A DNA stretch of 64,000 nt from Asaia bogorensis NBRC 16594. Lineage in GTDB: Bacteria > Pseudomonadota > Alphaproteobacteria > Acetobacterales > Acetobacteraceae. Under the pieces are notes generated by a model, which did no database searches, had not been told where the DNA came from, and worked only from the letters and a program-made list of their open reading frames with translations. The stretch's first letter is position 1; each line of letters opens with the position of its first letter. A program made the translations under genes and the position numbers. Below are positions 38,986 through 47,935 of the stretch, one piece after another. The DNA lies in NCBI RefSeq assembly GCF_001547995.1, contig NZ_AP014690.1, positions 1,422,001-1,486,000 on the forward strand, in the 5' to 3' direction.

Positions 38986-40353
38986 ATGACATCATTTTCC
39001 TTTTCCGACGGCCAGCCCGTCCACCATCACAAACCGACGACTGCCGTCATCCTCGCCGCAGGACTCGGCACGCGCATGCGTTCCGCGCTTCCCAAGGCGA
39101 TGCACCCTCTCGGCGGCCGCCCCATGATCAGCCATCTCATCGAGACGGCAAGTGGCGTGTTCGAACGAATCGTCGTGGTGGTCGGCCCGGATATGCCATC
39201 CCTCGAAAAGGCCGCCGCGCCCTGGCCCTGCGTAGTGCAAGTCGAACGCCTGGGCACGGGCCATGCGGCCCGCATGGCTGAAGCGCTTTTCGGAGAGGGC
39301 GATGTCGCAATCCTTTACGCCGATAACCCGCTGATCACAGTGGATACGATGCGCGCGCTGCTCTCCACCCGGCGGGCTGAAGGGACATCGCTTGCCCTGC
39401 TTGCCATGCGCCCTGCCGATCCCGCTAGATACGGACGTGTTATCGTTGAAAACGGCTTCGTCAGAGAAGTCATCGAATTCAAGGATGCAGCCGAGGAACA
39501 GCGCGCCATTGGCCTATGCAATGCGGGCGTTCTCTGCGCGTCATCCGACGATTTGCGTCGCTGGCTTGGAGACGTGCGCAACGACAACGCACAAGGTGAA
39601 TATTATCTGACCGACGTGGTGGCACTGGCGGCAAGCGAAGGCTTAGTGCGCCATGTCGAAGCCCCTGCTGAGGAACTGGCAGGAATCAATTCGCGGGCTG
39701 AACTGGCAACTGCGGAGGCGACGCTGCAAAAGCGCCTGCGTCTCTCAGCGCTCGAGGCGGGCGTCACCCTGATTGCACCGGAGACCGTGTTTTTCAGCGC
39801 GGACACCATCATCGAGCCTGATGTCGTTGTTGAACCCAATGTGGTTTTTGGCCCCGGGGTGACGGTGCGCAGTGGCGCGCGAATTCGCGCCTTCAGCCAT
39901 CTGGAAGGATGCGTGGTGGGCGAGGAGGCCTTGATAGGTCCCTACGCCAGGCTCAGGCCCGGCACGATTTGTGGCAGGGCTTCCCATGTCGGCAATTTCG
40001 TCGAGCTCAAGGCAACAGAGCTTGGAGACGGCGCAAAAGCCAATCATCTGACCTATCTTGGAGATGCGCGTATCGGTCAGCGCACCAATGTCGGTGCCGG
40101 CACGATCACGTGCAATTACGACGGGGTGTTCAAACACCGTACGACGATTGGGAGCGACGTCTTCGTGGGGTCTGATTCCATTCTCGTGGCGCCCATATCC
40201 GTGGGTGACGGCGCCTTGCTGGCTGCTGGCAGCGTGCTGACCGAAGATGTGGAGCCAGGTGCGCTCGCCTTGGGGCGATCAAGGCAGATCAACAAGGCAA
40301 TGCGTGGGCAGGCGATAGCCTCTGCCCTTCGTGCAAAGAAGGAGAATGGCTGA
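38986..40353 (+). CDS. glmU: Bifunctional GlmU (GlcNAc-1-P uridylyltransferase / GlcN-1-P acetyltransferase)
   Basis: A 455-residue cytoplasmic enzyme making UDP-N-acetylglucosamine for peptidoglycan and lipopolysaccharide. The N-terminal nucleotidyltransferase begins VILAAGLGTRMRSALPKAMHP. The C-terminal left-handed beta-helix is made of hexapeptide repeats and contains GNFVELKATELGDGAKANHL, LGDARIG and NVGAGTITCNYDG with catalytic His/Asn. The TGATG overlap places glmS directly after it, coupling two successive enzymes of amino-sugar synthesis. ATG 38986 is chosen; an upstream TTG 38965 is in frame. Confidence 0.96.
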   Translation: MTSFSFSDGQPVHHHKPTTAVILAAGLGTRMRSALPKAMHPLGGRPMISHLIETASGVFERIVVVVGPDMPSLEKAAAPWPCVVQVERLGTGHAARMAEALFGEGDVAILYADNPLITVDTMRALLSTRRAEGTSLALLAMRPADPARYGRVIVENGFVREVIEFKDAAEEQRAIGLCNAGVLCASSDDLRRWLGDVRNDNAQGEYYLTDVVALAASEGLVRHVEAPAEELAGINSRAELATAEATLQKRLRLSALEAGVTLIAPETVFFSADTIIEPDVVVEPNVVFGPGVTVRSGARIRAFSHLEGCVVGEEALIGPYARLRPGTICGRASHVGNFVELKATELGDGAKANHLTYLGDARIGQRTNVGAGTITCNYDGVFKHRTTIGSDVFVGSDSILVAPISVGDGALLAAGSVLTEDVEPGALALGRSRQINKAMRGQAIASALRAKKENG

Positions 40354-42176
40354 TGTGCGGCATTTGTGGCGTTGTCGGCCATCAGAACGCGACACCCCTT
40401 GTTGTCGAGGCGCTGCGTCGCCTTGAATATCGCGGCTACGATTCAGCGGGTATTGCGAGTCTGGTAGACGGGCGTATCTCGCGCCGTCGCGCGGCGGGCA
40501 AGCTCGATAATCTGCAGGCGGTCCTGGATACGCAGCCGCTGGAGGGGATAACGGCAATCGGTCATACGCGTTGGGCCACCCACGGGCTGCCCAACGAGGC
40601 CAACGCCCATCCGCATGCCACTGATCGTGTGGCGATCGTGCATAACGGCATCATCGAGAATTACGAAGAGCTCAAGGCCGAGATGCTGGCGGTAGGGCGC
40701 CACTTCACTTCCGAGACGGACACGGAGTGTGTTGCCCAGCTGGTCGATTTCTATCTCGATCAGGGACTTTCCCCTCGCGAGGCCGCCAGCAAGACATTGG
40801 GGCGCCTTCAGGGCGCCTACGCGCTTGCCATGATCTTTGCCGGGCATGAGGGGCTCATGATCGGCGCCCGTCATGGGGCGCCCCTCGCCGTCGGCTTTGG
40901 TGAGGGCGAGATGTTTCTCGGTTCGGACAGCCTCGCTCTGGCACCACTCGCCCGCAAAATCGCCTATCTCGATGATGGCGACTGGTGCGTGCTCAGACCC
41001 GATCAGGTCGAGTTCTTCGACGCCGCCAACCAGCGCGTGCAGCGTCCCGTACAGACGATTGCCCTTATTGCAGGAACCGTCGGCAAGGATGGCTACCGCC
41101 ATTATATGGAAAAGGAGCTGCACGAGCATCCGGTCGTGATCGGCCAGACGTTGCAGCGCATCATCGATCCGGTCACGCGCGAGATCAATCTGCCAGCTTT
41201 CCCTTTTGAGCTGGCTGAACTGCCGCGCGCCATCATCACCGCCTGTGGCTCGGCCTTCTATGCTGGTCTTGTCGCCCGTTACTGGCTTGAGGCCGAGGCG
41301 CGACTTCCGGTCGATATCGATGTGGCCTCCGAACTGCGCTATCGCAATCCGCCCCTGACCCCGCGTGGTATGGCGCTGATGATTTCCCAGTCTGGCGAGA
41401 CGGCCGATACGCTTGCTGCCCTACGCAGCCTTCGCGAACGCGAGCAGCACATCGTCTCGATCCTCAATGTTGAGGGCAGTACGATGGGCCGTGAGAGCGA
41501 CGTGGTTCTTGGCATGGTTGCAGGACCCGAAATCTCGGTCGCGAGCACTAAGGCCTTTACCGCGCAGCTCGCGGTGCTTGCCGTACTCACGATTGCCATT
41601 GCGCGGGCCCGTGAGACAATGTCGGAAAAGCGTGCGGGCGATTTGCTGGCCCATCTGCTCGACCTCCCTTCGCGTGCGTCAGAAGTGTTTTCCCGGGCGA
41701 GTGATATCCAGGACATGGCGGCCTCGGTGGCTGAGGCGCGCGATGTGCTCTATCTCGGGCGTGGGATCTGTTTCCCGGTCGCTCTGGAAGGGGCGCTGAA
41801 GCTCAAGGAGATTTCCTACATTCACGCCGAGGCGTATGCCGCGGGCGAGATGAAGCATGGACCGATCTCCCTTATCGACAAGGATGTGCCGATTGTGGTG
41901 ATTGCGCCCTCGACGATCCTGTTCGACAAGACGCTCTCCAATATCCAGGAGGCCAAGGCCCGCGGTGGTCGTATCATGGCCTTTACGGATGAGAAGGGGG
42001 CTCAGCGCCTGAGCGGTATCGCAGAGCATATGGTGATCCTGCCTGAGGTCGATCCTTTCGTGGCACCGATCCTCTACACGATCCCGGTGCAGATGCTGGC
42101 CTATGAGGTGGCGTTGCGCCGCGGGACAGACGTGGACCAGCCGCGCAACCTCGCCAAATCCGTGACTGTGGAGTAG
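40353..42176 (+). CDS. glmS: Glutamine:fructose-6-phosphate aminotransferase
   Basis: A 607-residue enzyme making glucosamine 6-phosphate from fructose 6-phosphate and glutamine. The class II glutaminase domain starts MCGICGVVGH, Cys2 being the nucleophile, with HTRWATHGLPNEANAHPH. Two SIS isomerase domains follow, with ITACGSAFYAG, SQSGETADTLAAL and a C-terminal RNLAKSVTVE. The length is the family norm. It overlaps glmU by one base. No glmS ribozyme is expected, as those occur in Gram-positives, and none is possible here since the gene has no leader. Confidence 0.97.
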   Translation: MCGICGVVGHQNATPLVVEALRRLEYRGYDSAGIASLVDGRISRRRAAGKLDNLQAVLDTQPLEGITAIGHTRWATHGLPNEANAHPHATDRVAIVHNGIIENYEELKAEMLAVGRHFTSETDTECVAQLVDFYLDQGLSPREAASKTLGRLQGAYALAMIFAGHEGLMIGARHGAPLAVGFGEGEMFLGSDSLALAPLARKIAYLDDGDWCVLRPDQVEFFDAANQRVQRPVQTIALIAGTVGKDGYRHYMEKELHEHPVVIGQTLQRIIDPVTREINLPAFPFELAELPRAIITACGSAFYAGLVARYWLEAEARLPVDIDVASELRYRNPPLTPRGMALMISQSGETADTLAALRSLREREQHIVSILNVEGSTMGRESDVVLGMVAGPEISVASTKAFTAQLAVLAVLTIAIARARETMSEKRAGDLLAHLLDLPSRASEVFSRASDIQDMAASVAEARDVLYLGRGICFPVALEGALKLKEISYIHAEAYAAGEMKHGPISLIDKDVPIVVIAPSTILFDKTLSNIQEAKARGGRIMAFTDEKGAQRLSGIAEHMVILPEVDPFVAPILYTIPVQMLAYEVALRRGTDVDQPRNLAKSVTVE

Positions 42177-42220
42177 GCTTGCCAAAAAAATAGCCTGAGC
42201 TGCAGCGAGGAGCGTTCGAC

Positions 42221-43192
42221 ATGACTGGACCGGGACCGAAGGTGCTGATCAAGGGGGCAGGGGTTGCTGGTCTGGTCACCGCTGTCACGCTGGCAGAACG
42301 CGGGGCGCAGGTCACGCTGCATGAAGCGGGCTCCCGTATCGGTTCGGGCGCGTCCTGGTTCGCGGGCGGCATGCTTGCACCCTGGTGCGAGGCTGAGTCA
42401 GCGCCGGAAGAAGTGACCCGTGACTCGCTCAGTTCGCTTTCCTGGTGGTCTGCTCATGTGCCGTCTGTTCTGCAACAGGGCAGCCTCGTTGTAGCCCCCC
42501 CTCGCGATCAGGTGGAACTTGCCCGGTTCGGCAGAAGAACCAGCCATTTCGAGACGATAGATGCCGAGCGTATCGGCCAGCTCGAACCCGATCTGGCCGG
42601 GCGTTTTGATCGTGCGCTCTTCTTTGCCGAGGAAGGGCACGTTGACCCCCGGATCGCTCTGAAGGGGCTGGAAGCCCGTCTGGTGGAACTGGGCGGCCAT
42701 TTCAGATTCGATGCGGATCCGATGGAAGAGACGTTCGACTGGGTGGTCGATTGTACAGGTATCGCAGCAAGGGAAAGTGTTGCCGGCTTGCGTGGGGTGA
42801 GGGGGGAGATGATTCTCGTTCGTTGCCCGGAAGTCACCCTTCACCGTCCGATCCGTATGCTTCATCCGCGCATACCCATCTATATCGTCCCGCGTGAAAA
42901 CAAGGTCTTCATGGCGGGAGCGACGATGGTAGAGAGCGACGATACGCGCGAGATCACTGTCCGCGCCATGAGCGAATTGCTCAATGCGCTTTACACGCTT
43001 CATCCGGCTTTTGCCGAGGCTGAGATCATCGAGGCCAATACAGGCATACGACCTTCCTATGCCGATAATGTCCCAAGGGTGCACCGCGAGGGAAACAGGA
43101 TTTCTCTGAATGGTATGTACCGTCATGGATTTCTGCTGTCCCCCGCCCGAGCTGCTGAAGTGGCTGCAATCGTGTTCCCCACGCCGGGTTGA
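42221..43192 (+). CDS. thiO: Glycine oxidase / FAD-dependent ThiO
   Basis: A 323-residue flavoprotein of the D-amino-acid-oxidase fold that oxidises glycine to iminoglycine for thiazole synthesis. The FAD-binding GAGVAGLVTAVTLAERG lies at residues 12-28, GGMLAPW near 49, and the C-terminal GNRISLNGMYRHGFLLSPARA near 290 is typical of ThiO. It starts 45 bases after glmS, following GAGGAG, and is followed by thiS, thiG and thiE, so it opens a thiazole operon that may be read through from glmUS. No TPP riboswitch sequence is visible before it. Confidence 0.9.
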   Translation: MTGPGPKVLIKGAGVAGLVTAVTLAERGAQVTLHEAGSRIGSGASWFAGGMLAPWCEAESAPEEVTRDSLSSLSWWSAHVPSVLQQGSLVVAPPRDQVELARFGRRTSHFETIDAERIGQLEPDLAGRFDRALFFAEEGHVDPRIALKGLEARLVELGGHFRFDADPMEETFDWVVDCTGIAARESVAGLRGVRGEMILVRCPEVTLHRPIRMLHPRIPIYIVPRENKVFMAGATMVESDDTREITVRAMSELLNALYTLHPAFAEAEIIEANTGIRPSYADNVPRVHREGNRISLNGMYRHGFLLSPARAAEVAAIVFPTPG

Positions 43193-43313
43193 GAGGTTCG
43201 CCCCGGCAGCTTAGGGTGGCCAGACCATAGTCAGTAATGTCCGAGCCGGTAGGAAACGACCACCTGTGCGAACCGGGACGGCCATGAACACCAGATAGTG
43301 CAGGAGACTCACC

Positions 43314-43511
43314 ATGATGATTCTGGTGAACGACGAAACGAAGATCATCAAGAACCATTCGCTTGCGGATGTCCTTATCGAGCTCGGATATGGTGAGACG
43401 AAGGTTGCGACGGCTCTTGACGGGCAATTTGTTCCGCGATCCGCCCGTGCCTCACGTATTCTCAGCGAGGGATGCCGGCTGGAAATTCTCGCTCCCATGC
43501 AGGGAGGCTGA
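43314..43511 (+). CDS. thiS: Thiamine sulfur carrier ThiS
   Basis: A 65-residue ubiquitin-like sulfur carrier. It begins MMILVNDE, has LADVLIELGY in the middle and ends with the obligatory diglycine (MQGG) that is adenylated and thiocarboxylated by a ThiF-type enzyme. AGGAG lies about ten bases upstream. The stop is three bases from thiG. A 121-base gap separates it from thiO; I see no gene there, only a weak possible long-range pairing of GGTTCG with CGAACC. Confidence 0.93.
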   Translation: MMILVNDETKIIKNHSLADVLIELGYGETKVATALDGQFVPRSARASRILSEGCRLEILAPMQGG

Positions 43512-43514
43512 GCC

Positions 43515-44282
43515 ATGCTGGCCTACGGCACGGAACTAAGTTCGCCGCTTATGCTGGGAACGGCACTGTATGACAGCCCAGCCATTCTGGCTGAGTCCGT
43601 TCGGGCGGCGCGGCCCGGTGCAGTAACCGTATCGCTGCGACGTGAGTCTGCTGGTTTGCAGGCAGGACAGGCTTTCTGGGAACTGGTCCGCAGCCTGAAG
43701 GTGCCCGTTCTGCCCAATACAGCAGGCTGCCACACGGTGCGCGAAGCCGTGACCACGGCCCAGATGGCGCGCGAGGTTTTCGAGACGGACTGGATCAAGC
43801 TGGAGGTGATCGGCCAGGGTGATCTGCTCCAGCCGGATGTGTTCTCGCTGGTTGAGGCGGCGCGCATACTGACGGAAGAGGGTTTCAAGGTCTTTCCTTA
43901 CACCACCGAGGATCTGGTCGTGGCAGAGCGCCTGTTGCGGGCGGGTTGTGAATTGTTGATGCCCTGGGGTGCACCCATCGGGTCGGGCAGGGGGCTCAAC
44001 AATCCCTTCGGGCTGCGTGCGCTTCGGGCGCATTTTCCCGATGTTCCGATGGTGATCGATGCTGGCATAGGCAGGCCTTCTCACGCCGTGATGGCGTTCG
44101 AGCTTGGATATGATGCGATCCTGATCAACACGGCAGTTGCCAAAGCGGGAGATCCTGTTGTCATGGCGGAGGCCTTCCGTCTGGCCTGCGACGTCGGATG
44201 TCTGTCCCGCAGGGCCGATCCAATGGACGAGCGTGACATGGCGGTTCCCTCAACACCAACTCTTGGCAAGGCGAATTTCTGA
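43515..44282 (+). CDS. thiG: Thiazole synthase ThiG
   Basis: A 255-residue TIM-barrel enzyme that joins deoxyxylulose 5-phosphate, iminoglycine from ThiO and sulfur from ThiS to make the thiazole phosphate of thiamine. The Schiff-base Lys is in DWIKLEVIG near residue 96; [14 protein letters not shown] near 152, [12 protein letters not shown] near 180 and [16 protein letters not shown] are conserved. It sits three bases after thiS and is followed within two bases by thiE. Confidence 0.97.
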   Translation: MLAYGTELSSPLMLGTALYDSPAILAESVRAARPGAVTVSLRRESAGLQAGQAFWELVRSLKVPVLPNTAGCHTVREAVTTAQMAREVFETDWIKLEVIGQGDLLQPDVFSLVEAARILTEEGFKVFPYTTEDLVVAERLLRAGCELLMPWGAPIGSGRGLNNPFGLRALRAHFPDVPMVIDAGIGRPSHAVMAFELGYDAILINTAVAKAGDPVVMAEAFRLACDVGCLSRRADPMDERDMAVPSTPTLGKANF

Positions 44283-44284
44283 CC

Positions 44285-44896
44285 ATGACGTCACGACTTC
44301 CATCCCCGATTTACCCGGTCGTGGATCATCCGCGCTGGGTCGAAAGGCTGGGCGCAGCTGGTGCACGTTTCATTCAGCTTCGTCTCAAGAATCTGGATCC
44401 CGAGATCCTGCGAGCGCAGGTGATCGAGGCCCAGGAGGCGGCAACACGCCACAATGTCCGGCTTGTTCTGAACGATTACTGGCAACTCGCGATCGAACTT
44501 GGCATCGATTATATCCACATTGGGCAGGAAGATCTCGACACGGCCGATCTAGATCAGATCAGGGCTGCACGTATTGCCTTTGGCATCTCGACTCATTCGC
44601 ATGAGGAACTGCAGCGGGCGCTTTCGGTCTCACCCGATTATGTAGCGCTCGGCCCCATCTGGGAGACGAAACTCAAGAAGATGATATGGGGCCCGCAGGG
44701 GGTGGAGAGGTTGCGTGAATGGCGCAAGATCATCGGCCCTGACATGCCGTTGGTTGCGATTGGTGGCATCACGCGCGAACGCGCTCCATCCTGCATCGCT
44801 GCCGGCGCAGATAGTGTTGCCGCAGTGTCGGACTTCATTGCCTCACCCGATCCTGAGGGACAGGTGAAGCATTGGCTTGAAGCCTGCCAGATCTGA
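44285..44896 (+). CDS. thiE: Thiamine-phosphate synthase ThiE
   Basis: A 203-residue TIM-barrel enzyme condensing the pyrimidine diphosphate and thiazole phosphate to thiamine phosphate. Motifs include FIQLRLKN near residue 30, LVLNDYWQLA near 61, YIHIGQEDL near 78, GISTHSHEEL and YVALGPIW. The canonical T-x-x-K after GP reads ETKLKKMIWGPQG. It ends the thiO-S-G-E group. Two bases separate it from thiG, so it is surely co-transcribed. Confidence 0.94.
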   Translation: MTSRLPSPIYPVVDHPRWVERLGAAGARFIQLRLKNLDPEILRAQVIEAQEAATRHNVRLVLNDYWQLAIELGIDYIHIGQEDLDTADLDQIRAARIAFGISTHSHEELQRALSVSPDYVALGPIWETKLKKMIWGPQGVERLREWRKIIGPDMPLVAIGGITRERAPSCIAAGADSVAAVSDFIASPDPEGQVKHWLEACQI

Positions 44897-45026
44897 CTGA
44901 AACAAAAGAGTTCCACACCGTGAATCAGTAATATTTCCTTTATGTTCCGTGTGGTGCACTCGCGGAGTCGTGAAGTTTCGCGTATAGTGAGGGTGTTTAT
45001 GCAGAAATGAGGGAGAACACCCACCC

Positions 45027-47606
45027 ATGATGGTGACGGGACTGGCTGCCGTTATTCTGGCGCTGGCGCTTTTGATGGTTCTCATCAGCGCTGTGCAGCC
45101 TCTAGCCCGACGCTGGGAAGTGTCGGAGACGGTCCTGCTTGCCTTGGCGGGTATTGGTATAGGTGCCGCGGCAGATCTGTTGTTGCGCTCATCCTTGACC
45201 GAAATCTTCGATGGTGCGGCGGAGACGCTGCTCTATTTCCCGGTCAATAGTGAGGCGTTCCTTCTTATCTTTCTGCCGATCCTCGTGTTTCAGGGGGCGC
45301 TTGCGATCGACGTGCGACGTCTGGCGCATGAGACAGCGACCGTCCTGCTTCTGGCCGTCGTGGCAGTTCTGGTTTCGACCCTGACCATCGGCATGGCGCT
45401 TTATCCCTTTGCTGGCCAGACAATGGTGGTGTGTCTGTTGCTAGGGTCGATCGTCGCGACGACCGACCCATCGGCTGTCGCCGGTATTTTCCGCGAGATC
45501 GGAGCGGCTTCGCGCCTCACCAGACTGGTTGAGGGCGAGGCCCTGCTCAATGATGCCGCGGCGATCGCCATTTTCTCGATCCTGCTTGCCTCGGTGACGT
45601 CGCACCGACATATCGAGCTTGGCGAGACGGTTATCGATTTCTTTGCGTCGTTCGGCGGCGCCATGATTGTCGGTGTCGCTGTTGGCCGCCTGACCCTGCT
45701 GATGATTGCGGGTCTCGGTGGATCGGCGGCGGCCGAGATCACGCTGACACTGGCGTTGCCTTATATCGTCTATATCCTCTGCGATGAGTTCCTTGGCTTT
45801 TCTGGCGTTGTGGCCACTGCAGCCTCCGGCCTGACAATGTCGGTTTACGGGCCTTCGACTTTCAGACCTCAGGTCTGGCGCTTCCTGAATGAATTATGGG
45901 TCCAGCTTGTGTTCTGGGCGGGCTCTCTGGTGTTCGTTCTGGCCTCAATGCTGGTGCCGCGCCTGCTGATCGGCATGACGCGATGGGATTGTGTACTGAT
46001 CCTTATCGCGACGGTTGCCGGGTTGCTGGCGCGTGGGGCCGTGGTGTTCGGCCTGCTGCCCATCCTTGCAGCCTTCAAGCTTTCGCCTCCTGTGCCTGCT
46101 CCCTTCAAGACCACGATGGTCTGGGGCGGGTTGCGTGGTGCCATCACGCTGGCCCTTGCGCTGGCGGTGACTGAAAACCAGCGTGTATCTACCTCGACAG
46201 CTCATTTCATTGGCATCATTGCGACAGGGTTCGTGCTGATCACCCTTCTGGTGAACGGCACGACGCTGCGCTACCTCGTGATGTTCCTTAAGCTTGATCA
46301 GTTGCCTGCAATCGATCAGGCGATGCGCCATCAGGTGCTCAGTAGCGGCCTGGCACAGGTTGCCGAACGCACGCACAGCCTTGCTGACGAACTGGGTTTT
46401 GGGGCAGGGACCCAGAAAACCATTATTGGTCAGATCGAACGACGCGCCCAGGAAGAGAGCGAGGCCAATACCTTCGATACCGCTCTCGGTGATCGTCAGC
46501 GCGTGACGCTGGCACTGATCACCATCGCCAATCGCGAGCGTTCGCTTCTGCTTGACCTGTTCCGTATACGGGGCCTTTCGAGGCGGGTCATGGAGACGCT
46601 TCTGCGTTCTTCCGAGGCAATGGTCGATGGAGCCCGCCTGGAAGGCCGGTATGGTTATGTGAGAGCCCTGCGACGGCGGTTGCGCCCTACCATGCGATTT
46701 CGTATGGCGCAGATGTTGCACCGGCGCTTTCACATTGATCAGCCGCTTATGCACTGCATGTCAGAGCGCTTCGAGATGCTGGTTATCGCGCATCTTGTCT
46801 CGCTGTCACTCATGCGCTTCATGCATCAGCGCCTTGAACCGACACTTGGTAACCGCATTGGCGAAATCGTTTCCGAGGTTCTCGGACGTCAGCGCCGTAT
46901 GCTCGACGATGCGCTGGAAATGATGCGCCTGCATTATCAGGGTTATTCAGAGGCGCTGGAAAGCCGCATTCTTCATCAGATCGCCTTGCGCCTCGAGGAA
47001 GAGGAGTATGACGAGCTCCTTTCTGACAACCTCGTCAGCGAGGAGTTGCACCGTGAACTACTCAAGGACGTCGAAAAGCGCCAGGAGCGCCTCGAGAAGC
47101 CACTGCGTTTTAATCTCAAGAGCGGTATCGAGCAGAGATTGCGGTCGTTTCCGGCGTTTCGAGGCGTACCGGACGGCGTTCTTCATGATCTTGCGATGAA
47201 TATCTCGCTGCGTTTCGCTTCGCCTGGTGAGGTCCTGCTCAAGCGCAACGGCAAGATCAGAATGGTCTATGCTGTCGTAGCGGGACTGGCGGAAGTTCAT
47301 ATTGCCGAACAGGATGTGCAGTTTGGGGCAGGGGACCTGATTGGGGCTGCGCCATTGATCAACGAGACGTTCTCGAGGGGTACGGTGCGTACTCTGCAGT
47401 TCTGTCATCTGCTCGCCATACCGGCATCGTTGTTCCGTCGTCTGGTCGAGGATTATCCGATCGTGCGTCGGACAATTGACGAGCGTGCAGAAGCGCGGCT
47501 TGCAGACGGACATCGCCTGTCGCTCGTGCTCGGTGGGGACAAGGAACCGTTCATCCCGGCGAGAGAACTTATCAAGGCGGAGAGGGATACCTCCAAGAGC
47601 TCCTGA
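45027..47606 (+). CDS. CPA1 Na+/H+ antiporter with C-terminal cNMP-binding-like domain
   Basis: An 859-residue protein. Residues 1-430 are a twelve-helix NhaP/NHE-type sodium:proton exchanger, with FLLIFLPILVFQGAL, TDPSAVAGIFREIG, EGEALLNDAAAI (the NHE active-site motif) and WGGLRGAITLALAL. A long helical region follows, then from about residue 720 a beta-barrel segment, FASPGEVLLKRNGKIRMVYAVVAGLAEVHI, resembles a cyclic-nucleotide-binding domain. The phosphate-cassette Glu usually in FGE is not seen (GAAPLINE), though an Arg follows, so ligand binding is doubtful. GAGGGAG precedes ATG 45027. It would exchange cytoplasmic Na+ for H+ with possible regulation through the tail. Confidence 0.88.
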   Translation: MMVTGLAAVILALALLMVLISAVQPLARRWEVSETVLLALAGIGIGAAADLLLRSSLTEIFDGAAETLLYFPVNSEAFLLIFLPILVFQGALAIDVRRLAHETATVLLLAVVAVLVSTLTIGMALYPFAGQTMVVCLLLGSIVATTDPSAVAGIFREIGAASRLTRLVEGEALLNDAAAIAIFSILLASVTSHRHIELGETVIDFFASFGGAMIVGVAVGRLTLLMIAGLGGSAAAEITLTLALPYIVYILCDEFLGFSGVVATAASGLTMSVYGPSTFRPQVWRFLNELWVQLVFWAGSLVFVLASMLVPRLLIGMTRWDCVLILIATVAGLLARGAVVFGLLPILAAFKLSPPVPAPFKTTMVWGGLRGAITLALALAVTENQRVSTSTAHFIGIIATGFVLITLLVNGTTLRYLVMFLKLDQLPAIDQAMRHQVLSSGLAQVAERTHSLADELGFGAGTQKTIIGQIERRAQEESEANTFDTALGDRQRVTLALITIANRERSLLLDLFRIRGLSRRVMETLLRSSEAMVDGARLEGRYGYVRALRRRLRPTMRFRMAQMLHRRFHIDQPLMHCMSERFEMLVIAHLVSLSLMRFMHQRLEPTLGNRIGEIVSEVLGRQRRMLDDALEMMRLHYQGYSEALESRILHQIALRLEEEEYDELLSDNLVSEELHRELLKDVEKRQERLEKPLRFNLKSGIEQRLRSFPAFRGVPDGVLHDLAMNISLRFASPGEVLLKRNGKIRMVYAVVAGLAEVHIAEQDVQFGAGDLIGAAPLINETFSRGTVRTLQFCHLLAIPASLFRRLVEDYPIVRRTIDERAEARLADGHRLSLVLGGDKEPFIPARELIKAERDTSKSS

Positions 47607-47935
47607 CCGGACTTCGCCTTTGTGCCGGGAACGACCCCGGCGCGAAGGTGGTCCATGCAGAATGTTAATGCCGCGTTCAGTGGTCGCCAGCGTAGCGACT
47701 GAGATTTTGCAGGTCCAATTAGCGGCCATATAAGGTTGTGATCTGTGCGCGTCGGAGCCGCCCTTCTTGCGAATATATAAGAGTTCGATAAGATATATTA
47801 TGCCAACTGGTATATCAACTTATAGGCTGGAGGCCTGAGGTTGCAGCGCCGCGCGCGTGGATTTTATCCCTAAATCGTCGGCGCGACAGCCCGTCGCGCC
47901 GGCGTTCCATCCGCCGACGCGCTGCTTGAGTGTTC
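47607..47935. other. Intergenic region with hairpins between antiporter and spoVR-like gene
   Basis: About 330 bases between convergent genes, no gene seen. An AT inverted repeat AATATAT/ATATATT spans about 47771-47800. A GC-rich hairpin CGGCGCGAC/GTCGCGCCG lies at 47879-47901 with a 5-base loop and no T-run. The GC stem could end or protect the stress-operon transcript (-). Confidence 0.5.

Noticed and set aside
42177-42220. TPP riboswitch before thiO
   Set aside because: Only 44 bases, lacking the CTGAGA and ACCTGATCTGG-type conserved segments.
47607-47935. tRNA gene (GAGTTCGATAAG resembles a T-loop)
   Set aside because: No acceptor stem, D-arm or anticodon arm can be built around it.
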